Source of the DNA: an uncultured Bacilli bacterium
GTDB lineage: Bacteria > Bacillota_I > Bacilli_A > RF39 > UBA660
Length of the DNA stretch: 5,611 nt
Assembly: GCA_948801035.1 (NCBI GenBank)
Contig: CAQHJP010000043.1
Location: forward strand, 1 to 5,611
Direction: 5' to 3'
Positions 1 to 5,373 of this stretch are shown piece by piece; position 1 is the stretch's first letter, and every line of letters starts with the position of its first letter. Position numbers and translations under genes: made by a program. The notes below the pieces were generated by a model. It did no database searches. It worked only from the letters and a program-made list of their open reading frames with translations, and had not been told where the DNA came from.

Positions 1-242
1 ATGAATCATATATAGAATATTTTAAGGAATATCTAAAAAGTGTGGCAGATTATGAGATTATTGAAACAGATGAGTATTATTTTTTGAAATACGAACAGAA
101 GAATATAAAACCTAATGAAGTTATTTCACTACCATCAAAAATACTTTTTAAAAAGATGCCAGAGGAAATTGAATATGAAATAAAAACAAAGTACAATCCT
201 AATATACAAAAGGGAAAAATATTAAATAATAATAGTAAATAA
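1..242 (+). CDS. 3' end of an unrecognised protein-coding gene (5' partial)
   Basis: The frame is open from the left edge (first full codon at 3) to a TAA at 240-242, so about 79 codons are visible and the gene must begin upstream. A GTG at 42 could be called as a start. The open frame before it encodes similar charged, Tyr/Glu/Lys-rich sequence (ESYIEYFKEYLK), and no good ribosome site precedes 42, so I favour continuation from outside. The visible part is soluble-looking, rich in Glu, Lys, Ile and Tyr, with no membrane segment, cysteines or motif I recognise. It ends in a basic, Asn-rich tail. It lies 23 bases before the expected start of the recombinase on the same strand, so it may share its transcript and belong to the same mobile element. 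I do not assign a function. Confidence 0.6.
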   Translation, partial: ESYIEYFKEYLKSVADYEIIETDEYYFLKYEQKNIKPNEVISLPSKILFKKMPEEIEYEIKTKYNPNIQKGKILNNNSK

Positions 243-250
243 GATTTTTT

Positions 251-260
251 AGGAAGTGAT
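251..260 (+). promoter_or_regulatory. Ribosome binding site for the recombinase, pointing to an ATA codon
   Basis: AGGAAGTGAT matches the full anti-Shine-Dalgarno complement AGGAGGTGAT at 9 of 10 positions. It ends 5 bases before the codon ATA at 266, which is where an ATG would be expected. No ATG, GTG or TTG in the recombinase frame lies within range of this site. The next in-frame candidate is TTG at 299, about 38 bases further on. The site therefore marks 266 as the ancestral start. Confidence 0.6.
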
Positions 261-265
261 TTAAA

Positions 266-1495
266 ATAGTAAACTGGAATGTAGCAGCATATTTAAGATT
301 GTCTAAAGAAGATAAAGATAATATGGAATCAAATAGTATATCAAATCAAAAAGTATTAATAGATAAATATATTAGTAATAAACAAGATTTAAAATTAGTA
401 GATTATTATATTGATGATGGATATAGTGGAACGAATTTCAATAGACCTGCATTCAAAAAGTTACTACGCAATATTATCAATAAAAATATAAATGCTATCA
501 TTATTAAAGATTTATCAAGATTAGGAAGAAATCATATTGAAGTTGATAATTATTTAGAAAATATATTTCCAATGATAAATGTTAGATTTATATCAATTAT
601 AGAAAATATAGATAGTTATGAAAATCCAGAGTCTTTAGATAATTACATAGTACCTATTAAAAATTTAATGAATGATGCTTATGCAAAAGATATATCTAAA
701 AAAGTAAAAAGTGTTTTAAAAACCAAAAAGGTTAATGGTGAATTTGTAGGTGCTTTTGCTCCATATGGATATAAAAAGAGTCCAGAGGATAATCATAAGT
801 TTGTAAGAGATATGGAAGCAGCATATTATGTTTTATTTATATTTAATAGTATTTTAAAAGGAAAATCACCTAGTGAGATAGCAAACGAGTTAAATAAAAG
901 GAATATTATGACACCAGCAATATATAAAAAAGAAAAGATATTAGACCAATGTAGAGATAATATAAATGAAAAATGGAATGCCAAAATGATAAATAGAATA
1001 CTAAAAAATAGAACGTATACAGGCGATTTAATTCAAGGAAAAAAGAAAGTTGAAAGTTATAAAATTCATAAATTAATTGATGCAAACAAAGATGAGTGGA
1101 TAATAACTAAAAATCATCATGAGCCAATAATTTCTGAAGAGAAATTTAACCAAGTACAGGAAATTATAGAAAATAGTAATGCTAGAATTAATAAAGATGG
1201 TAAAGTAGATTTGTTTTATGGATATTTAAAATGTGGTGATTGTGGTAGCAAGTTTAAAAAATCAGGCGAGTACTATTATTGTGAATCGTATGCAAGATAT
1301 AAAAAATGTACAAAGCACTCAATAAATAGAAATAAGCTTATAAACAAAGTAGAAGAAAATATAAAAAGAAAAAACAAAAAGATTAAAGAACTTGATCGAA
1401 ATATATTGCTTCAATTAATAGATAATATAATAATATTTGATAATGGAAATATTAAAATAAATTATAAAGAAAAAGGAAGTGAAATTAATGAATAA
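266..1495 (+). CDS. Large serine recombinase, compact, with a non-canonical (ATA) start; possible pseudogene
   Basis: Site-specific recombinase of the large serine family, which uses a serine nucleophile to cut and exchange mobile-element ends. Numbered from 266 it has 409 residues. The catalytic domain begins with the YLRLS motif (nucleophile Ser13), followed by DDGYSGTNFNRP and the arginine motif DLSRLGRN (about 82-89). A recombinase domain contains NGEFVGAFAPYGYKK. A zinc ribbon has Cys323, 326, 339 and 348. The conserved tail LLQLIDNIIIF follows. From 266 to 298 there is no ATG, GTG or TTG, yet the translation VNWNVAAYLR is plainly family sequence; automatic callers would start at TTG 299, losing the first beta strand and starting one residue before the serine. 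The family usually exceeds 500 residues. Here the coiled coil between zinc ribbon and tail is mostly missing. Identity is secure; activity is doubtful because of the start codon. Confidence 0.85.
   Translation: MVNWNVAAYLRLSKEDKDNMESNSISNQKVLIDKYISNKQDLKLVDYYIDDGYSGTNFNRPAFKKLLRNIINKNINAIIIKDLSRLGRNHIEVDNYLENIFPMINVRFISIIENIDSYENPESLDNYIVPIKNLMNDAYAKDISKKVKSVLKTKKVNGEFVGAFAPYGYKKSPEDNHKFVRDMEAAYYVLFIFNSILKGKSPSEIANELNKRNIMTPAIYKKEKILDQCRDNINEKWNAKMINRILKNRTYTGDLIQGKKKVESYKIHKLIDANKDEWIITKNHHEPIISEEKFNQVQEIIENSNARINKDGKVDLFYGYLKCGDCGSKFKKSGEYYYCESYARYKKCTKHSINRNKLINKVEENIKRKNKKIKELDRNILLQLIDNIIIFDNGNIKINYKEKGSEINE
1474..1482 (+). promoter_or_regulatory. Ribosome binding site that sets the rbgA start at ATG 1488
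   Basis: AGGAAGTGA lies inside the last recombinase codons. Its AGGAAG core ends 8 bases before ATG 1488, which is normal spacing. An earlier in-frame GTG at 1479 falls within the ribosome site itself and so cannot be the start it serves. The same nine bases occur before the recombinase at 251-259. Confidence 0.65.
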
Positions 1496-2381
1496 TAACG
1501 AAGAAAAGTTACCAAAAGTCAACATCAACTGGTATCCAGGACATATGGCAAAAACACGTAAACAAATAGAAGAAGATTTAAAATTAATAGATGTTGTAAT
1601 AGAATTATTAGATAGTAGAATACCAGTAGCTAGTAGGAATCCTGATATAAAAAATTTAACTAGAAACAAAAAAAGAATAATTTTATTAAACAAATGTGAT
1701 TTATCAGATGAAAAAATAAATCAAAAATGGGTTGAAAAACTATCTAAAGAAGCACCTGTAATATTAACAGATTCAAATTCTGGAAAAGGTATAGATAAGG
1801 TATCAAGAAAAATAGATGAATTAATGAAAGAAGAAATTGCAAAACAGGCAGCAAGAGGAAGAATAAATAAAACAATTAGAGTTATGATTTTAGGAATTCC
1901 AAATGTTGGAAAATCTTCATTCATTAATAGAATTGCTAAAAAGAATAAAATGGAAGTAGGAAATAAACCAGGTGTAACAAAATCTAAGCAATGGATCAGA
2001 ATAGGAAAAAATCAAGAATTGCTAGATACACCAGGTGTTCTATGGCCAAAATTTGAAAATAATGAAATTGCTTTAAATTTAGCATTTACAGGTACAATAA
2101 AAGATGATATTTTAGAAAAAGTAGAAATAGCATATGAATTATTAAAAGTTTTATATACAAAATATAAGTCAAATGTAATTGAAAGATATAAAATAACAGA
2201 AGAAGAGATTACTGAAATAGAACAACATTCAAATTATATTTATGAATTAATGCAAGTAATAGGTAGAAAAAGAGGAGCTCTTGTTGCTGGGGGAAATACT
2301 GATGACGAGAAAATTGCTAGAATTATTTTAGATGATTTTAGAAATTGTAAATTAGGAAAAATTAGTTTAGAAGAGCCATAA
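1488..2381 (+). CDS. rbgA: Ribosome biogenesis GTPase RbgA (YlqF)
   Basis: Circularly permuted GTPase that binds the late 50S precursor in the cytoplasm and is needed for the final steps of large-subunit assembly. The 297-residue product has its G motifs in the permuted order: G4 NKCD (68-71), G5-like SNSGKG (96-101), G1 P-loop GIPNVGKSS (136-144), G2 Thr164 in PGVTKS, and G3 DTPG (180-183). The PGHM motif carries His19, which matches the catalytic His9 of B. subtilis RbgA. A helical C-terminal RNA-binding region follows from about 200. The start at ATG 1488 is chosen from its ribosome site. It leaves about 10 residues before the usual NINWYPGHM beginning, an extension with no alternative start inside it. 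The gene overlaps the recombinase by 8 bases and is followed 13 bases later by mrnC, another 50S maturation gene, so the pair is probably one operon. Confidence 0.95.
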   Translation: MNNNEEKLPKVNINWYPGHMAKTRKQIEEDLKLIDVVIELLDSRIPVASRNPDIKNLTRNKKRIILLNKCDLSDEKINQKWVEKLSKEAPVILTDSNSGKGIDKVSRKIDELMKEEIAKQAARGRINKTIRVMILGIPNVGKSSFINRIAKKNKMEVGNKPGVTKSKQWIRIGKNQELLDTPGVLWPKFENNEIALNLAFTGTIKDDILEKVEIAYELLKVLYTKYKSNVIERYKITEEEITEIEQHSNYIYELMQVIGRKRGALVAGGNTDDEKIARIILDDFRNCKLGKISLEEP

Positions 2382-2387
2382 AAGGAG
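2381..2387 (+). promoter_or_regulatory. Ribosome binding site that supports the TTG start of mrnC
   Basis: AAAGGAG shares its first base with the rbgA stop codon TAA (2379-2381) and ends 7 bases before TTG 2395. Its strength and spacing support TTG as the true start. The first in-frame ATG lies 14 codons later and would leave too little sequence before the conserved LSPLVWAYVGD block. Confidence 0.6.
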
Positions 2388-2394
2388 AAGAAAG

Positions 2395-2790
2395 TTGGAA
2401 TTTATAGAAAGAAACAAAGATATATCTGATGCAAAAATGTTGTCACCACTTGTGTGGGCTTATGTTGGAGATAGTGTTTATGAATTATTTATTAGAACAC
2501 ATTTAATTAATAATTCGAATGCTAAACCACATAAATTACATATAGAATCAATAAAATATGTAAAAGCAAAAGCACAAGCTGATATATTAAAAAAGATTAC
2601 AGATAATCTTACAGAAGATGAAAAAGATGTTGTAAGAAGAGGAAGAAATACAGAAAATCACCATGTTGCCAAAAATTCTAATGTGGCAGATTATTCACAA
2701 TCAACAGCATTCGAAGCTTTAATTGGATATTTATATCTAACAAAACAAGATGAAAGACTAGAAGAAATTCTAAACATGTGTATTGACTAA
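2395..2790 (+). CDS. mrnC: Mini-ribonuclease III (MrnC)
   Basis: Small RNase III-type enzyme without a double-stranded RNA-binding domain. In Bacillota it acts as a dimer to mature the ends of 23S rRNA on the 50S particle. The 131 residues show the family's LSPLVWAYVGDSVYELFIR block with the catalytic Asp26. The basic helix SIKYVKAKAQA follows at about 52-62, then RRGRN (81-85) and the second acidic site FEALIGYLYL with Glu107. The length is close to the roughly 140 residues usual for the family, so it appears complete. The start is TTG, supported by the AAAGGAG site. It sits 13 bases after rbgA, and both gene products act on the maturing large subunit, which fits an operon. Its final codons contain the -35 box of the following tRNA promoter. 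No terminator separates mrnC from the tRNA. Confidence 0.93.
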   Translation: MEFIERNKDISDAKMLSPLVWAYVGDSVYELFIRTHLINNSNAKPHKLHIESIKYVKAKAQADILKKITDNLTEDEKDVVRRGRNTENHHVAKNSNVADYSQSTAFEALIGYLYLTKQDERLEEILNMCID

Positions 2791-2811
2791 CACTTTAAAA
2801 TATGTTATAAA
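2783..2811 (+). promoter_or_regulatory. Strong sigma-A type promoter for the tRNA gene
   Basis: TTGACT (2783-2788), a 17-base spacer and TATAAA (2806-2811), with an extended -10 TG at 2803-2804. This is close to the housekeeping consensus at ideal spacing. Transcription would start near 2818, about ten bases before the mature tRNA. The -35 box lies within the last two sense codons and the stop codon of mrnC. Confidence 0.7.
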
Positions 2812-2827
2812 TAAATAGTTAATACAT

Positions 2828-2902
2828 GGCCCCTTGGTCAAGCGGCTAAGACGCCACCCTCTCAAGGTGGAATCATGGGTTCGATTCCCGTAGGGGTCAC
2901 CA
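2828..2902 (+). tRNA. tRNA-Glu, anticodon CUC
   Basis: A complete 75-base cloverleaf with encoded CCA. The acceptor stem is GGCCCCT (2828-2834) with AGGGGTC (2892-2898), one G-U pair, discriminator A and CCA at 2900-2902. The D stem is GTC/GAC with an AAGCGGCTAA loop. The anticodon stem is CCACC/GGTGG with loop CTCTCAA, placing anticodon CTC at 2861-2863. The variable loop has 4 bases. The T stem is ATGGG/CCCGT with loop TTCGATT. It reads GAG glutamate codons. It has its own promoter overlapping mrnC and an intrinsic terminator just downstream. Transcripts from rbgA-mrnC would also run through it, so tRNA processing may set the 3' end of that mRNA. Confidence 0.95.
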
Positions 2903-2910
2903 AAAAAATA

Positions 2911-2946
2911 AAAAAGATGGAAAAGCAAGCTTTCCATCTTTTTTAT
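2911..2946 (+). terminator. Intrinsic terminator after the tRNA-Glu gene
   Basis: A 13-base inverted repeat (2911-2923 with 2931-2943; core GATGGAAA/TTTCCATC) encloses the 7-base loop AGCAAGC. The 3' arm runs into six T residues. It begins 8 bases after the tRNA CCA end. Because the A-tract also mirrors the T-tract, it could work in both directions, but all neighbours are on the + strand. Confidence 0.9.
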
Positions 2947-3017
2947 TCTTATATAACATTTTAGTAAATAACCATCAATGTATAATAATTAAGATTGTGA
3001 ATAAAAAATAAATATTT

Positions 3018-3045
3018 TGAAACTTTTTTATATTTTACAAGTATA
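3018..3045 (+). promoter_or_regulatory. Candidate ECF-sigma-type promoter of the sigma-fusion operon
   Basis: TGAAAC (3018-3023), 16 bases, then AGTATA (3040-3045). The B. subtilis SigW-type consensus is TGAAAC-N16-CGTA, so the -35 box and spacing are exact and only the first -10 base differs. The spacer starts with a T-run (CTTTTTTATATTTT), a feature noted in B. subtilis ECF promoters. Transcription would begin near 3052, leaving a leader of about 17 bases. Since the next gene encodes an ECF sigma factor, positive autoregulation is the natural reading. A housekeeping reading (TTGAAA 3017-3022 with TATATA 3042-3047) needs a poor 19-base spacer. A second loose -10, TATAAT at 2981-2986, has no convincing -35. 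Confidence 0.5.
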
Positions 3046-3068
3046 TATAGATGAAAGTGTGGTGAAAT

Positions 3069-4691
3069 ATGGAAAAAGATTTAGATAGTAAATTATATGC
3101 AGAATATTTTGAAGGCAAAAAAGATGTTTTTGACTTATTGTATAATAAATATAAGAGGAAGATAGAGTTTTTTATTTTTAATATTGTAAAAGATTATCAG
3201 AAAGCAGAAGATATAGCTCAAGATACTTTTATATATGCATTTCAAAACAAATCTAAAGAAGTTTATAGTTTCAAGAATTATTTATATTTTATAGCAAAAA
3301 GCAGAGCCATTTCTTATATGAAAAATGAAAAAAATAGAGAATATATAACAGAGAAATATTTTAATAAGACAGAAACAATAGAAAAGGATATACTTGAATT
3401 TATTACAAATCAAGAAACTAAAAATCAATTAATAGAGTCAATAAACGAATTAAATGATAAATATAAAAATGCAGTTTATCTAACTCAAATAGAAGAACTG
3501 TCATATAAAGAAGTGTCAGAAATATTAGGAGAATCAGTTCAGAATATCAAAAATTTTGTACATAGAGGTAAAAAAGAACTAAAGAAAATTCTTAAAAAGA
3601 AAAAGCTTGATGAAATGAACAAACTATTAAAAGTATTAATAATAATAGTTTCTGTTACAACTATATTAACTGGAATAACTTATGCAAGTGTTACAATATA
3701 TAAAAAAGTCTGGAAAGAACCAATTGAATTAAAAAATATTCAAGAGTATCATGAACAAGATTCTAAAGAACAGAGTGCAAAAAAAGAAAAAATGAATAGT
3801 ACAGAAGCAGTACCTATTGATACTATTGTTACTTTAGGACAAGATATATTTGATAATTTAGGATATGAATATAATATTAATGAAAGTGATGTTATAACAA
3901 TAGCAGAGTCCACAGATTATTATTATAGAATTAATTTTGATAATACTTCACTAACATTTAGCCAAGAAGGAAAGTTTGTATCTTTTTTTGATAATAAATT
4001 ATTTTATGATTTTACTATAAATACTGAATTTATTTCGGAACAAGAAGCAAAAGAAATTGCGTGTTCCATATTTGATGATATAAAAATTGGAATAAATGGG
4101 GAATATGTTTTTGATAAGGTTTTAATGATTTCTGCTGTATCTTCTAATATAGAATGTAAAGAATGGAAGGCATATTTTTATCAAAAGTGTGATGATGAAC
4201 TTATAAATTATTATAATTTAATAGATGTAAGCTTTAGAGTAGTAAGTAATGAAGTATTAATAAATAGTATTTTTGTTAGAAATTCTGATTATATTTATGA
4301 AGAAAATGAATTAATAATTAACAAAGAGCAAGCAATAGAAATAGCCAAAAAATGTGATAGAAAAATATCTGTATTAGATATAGAAAATATTGAATCAGAA
4401 GTAGCTATAAGGGATATGAATTCATTTGTATATGTTCAAGAGAAAACTTTAGGCGTTGAAGATGAAATTAGGCATGAAGAACAAGAACATGGAAGAATTT
4501 TAATCTATAATGGATATTATAATGAAAGAAAATTAAGAAAAGTTTGGAATATTAAAATAAGTTATATTGTAGACAAAGAAAAACAAAAAAATTTTAATGA
4601 AGTAAATGGCAGAAATTATTATGTAGATGCAACAACAGGAGAAATAATTGGTGGTGCATGGGTAGATAATGATGACAGAATAAAATGGTAA
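3069..4691 (+). CDS. ECF sigma factor fused to a transmembrane helix and an extracytoplasmic PepSY-like sensor region
   Basis: A 540-residue protein with two parts. Residues about 10-90 are sigma region 2 (DYQKAEDIAQDTFIYAF, then FKNYLYFIAKSRAISYMK). Residues about 120-176 are sigma region 4 (INELNDKYKNAVYL, then a helix-turn-helix with LSYKEVSEILGESVQNIKNF and HRGKKELKK). A basic linker leads to one hydrophobic helix (about 186-208) followed by a basic IYKKVWKEP turn. The remaining 330 residues are predicted outside the cell. They hold two PepSY-like segments, one starting near ISEQEAKEIA (322-331) and one near INKEQAIEIAKK (417-428), the latter ending in YYVDATTGEIIGG. The sigma part should recruit RNA polymerase and the rest should tether or sense. 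Start ATG 3069 follows GGTGA at 3061-3065. No anti-sigma zinc motif is visible. An internal ATG at 3615 may mark the ancestral start of a separate membrane protein. Confidence 0.82.
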   Translation: MEKDLDSKLYAEYFEGKKDVFDLLYNKYKRKIEFFIFNIVKDYQKAEDIAQDTFIYAFQNKSKEVYSFKNYLYFIAKSRAISYMKNEKNREYITEKYFNKTETIEKDILEFITNQETKNQLIESINELNDKYKNAVYLTQIEELSYKEVSEILGESVQNIKNFVHRGKKELKKILKKKKLDEMNKLLKVLIIIVSVTTILTGITYASVTIYKKVWKEPIELKNIQEYHEQDSKEQSAKKEKMNSTEAVPIDTIVTLGQDIFDNLGYEYNINESDVITIAESTDYYYRINFDNTSLTFSQEGKFVSFFDNKLFYDFTINTEFISEQEAKEIACSIFDDIKIGINGEYVFDKVLMISAVSSNIECKEWKAYFYQKCDDELINYYNLIDVSFRVVSNEVLINSIFVRNSDYIYEENELIINKEQAIEIAKKCDRKISVLDIENIESEVAIRDMNSFVYVQEKTLGVEDEIRHEEQEHGRILIYNGYYNERKLRKVWNIKISYIVDKEKQKNFNEVNGRNYYVDATTGEIIGGAWVDNDDRIKW

Positions 4692-4725
4692 TCATATGAG
4701 ATAAGTTTTATAAGGAGAAAATTTT

Positions 4726-5325
4726 ATGAAAAAAATAATAGGAGTTATATTACTATTAATATTAATAGTAATTACAATAGGACTTTATTTAGGAAAAAAT
4801 ATAGCAGATATTGAAAAAAATAATACCAATTCTTTAAGTAATGATTCAGAACAAAATATAAATATTATTGAAAATAATACAGCTTTAAATTCTATTATTA
4901 AAGAAAGAGGAGAAATAAAAACTAGTGGGTTATATAATTATAATGGTGATATGTCTTATGAGAATGACTTAATGCAAAATGATATGATATATCACACTGA
5001 ATGTAGTTTGTATCACAAAATAATTACTAATATGAGTGATTATAATAAATATAAAGAAAGAATAACTATTCCAGATATGGTAGAAAGTGATTTTAACAAT
5101 ACATTTCTAGTTATTATTGCAGATGAAACATTAAGAAAAGACTTAAAAGAAACTAATCTAATGATTTATGACATATATAGTGATGAAACGACTACTTACA
5201 TTATTATGAAACAAAAAGATGAAACTAAACTTAATGTTGACCAAGAACTTTTGAATAATGTTTTTTATGCTATTGTAGATAAGTCTTTATTAAAAGATAA
5301 TGTTAAAGTAGAAATTGAAAAGTAA
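4726..5325 (+). CDS. Single-pass membrane-anchored protein of unknown function
   Basis: A 199-residue protein with an N-terminal basic MKK and a hydrophobic helix at about 4-23, with no lipobox cysteine, so a signal anchor is likelier than a lipoprotein. A polar Asn/Ser/Glu-rich linker runs to about 55. A folded-looking C-terminal domain follows, containing DYNKYKERITIPDM (105-118), a beta-rich NTFLVIIADE strand and TTTYIIMKQK. The only cysteine is Cys93. I do not recognise the family; the strand pattern is loosely like small secreted PrcB-type domains, but this is weak. ATG 4726 follows AAGGAG (4712-4717) with 8-base spacing. It starts 34 bases after the sigma-fusion gene with no terminator between them, so it is probably in the same operon and a target or partner of that sigma factor. 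A hairpin follows its stop codon. Confidence 0.8.
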   Translation: MKKIIGVILLLILIVITIGLYLGKNIADIEKNNTNSLSNDSEQNINIIENNTALNSIIKERGEIKTSGLYNYNGDMSYENDLMQNDMIYHTECSLYHKIITNMSDYNKYKERITIPDMVESDFNNTFLVIIADETLRKDLKETNLMIYDIYSDETTTYIIMKQKDETKLNVDQELLNNVFYAIVDKSLLKDNVKVEIEK

Positions 5326-5344
5326 TACTAAAAGGTTAGTATTA
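5323..5344 (+). other. Perfect hairpin at the stop codon between two operon genes
   Basis: TAATACTAA (5323-5331) pairs perfectly with TTAGTATTA (5336-5344) across an AAGG loop. The stem begins at the stop codon of the preceding gene. No T-run follows, so it is not a standard terminator. It could protect the upstream mRNA or weakly attenuate the next gene. With only two G-C pairs it is not very stable. Confidence 0.5.
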
Positions 5345-5373
5345 TAAATAATTGAATTTTATGGAGAATATTA

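Noticed and set aside
299..301. TTG 299 as the real recombinase start
   Set aside because: It discards the conserved YLR strand before the nucleophile and has no ribosome site at proper spacing; the good site points to 266.
1479..1487. GTG 1479 as the rbgA start
   Set aside because: It overlaps the ribosome site that serves ATG 1488, and would add three residues with no support.
1415..1693. Open frame on the - strand, 92 codons, hydrophobic
   Set aside because: It lies opposite the recombinase end and rbgA start, both strongly supported. Its hydrophobicity comes from reading AT-rich Lys/Asn codons backwards as Phe/Leu/Ile.
1721..1924. Open frame on the - strand, 67 codons
   Set aside because: It is a shadow of rbgA, across the G5 and P-loop coding region. 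No ribosome site or family resemblance.
2880..2902. tRNA 3' end as an integration (att) site
   Set aside because: No integrase or repeat of the tRNA end is seen downstream; a normal terminator follows directly, and the recombinase is upstream and of the serine type.
2947..3017. Riboswitch or small RNA between the terminator and the sigma operon
   Set aside because: The stretch is simple AT-rich sequence without stable stems or known riboswitch motifs; only a loose TATAAT at 2981-2986 is present.
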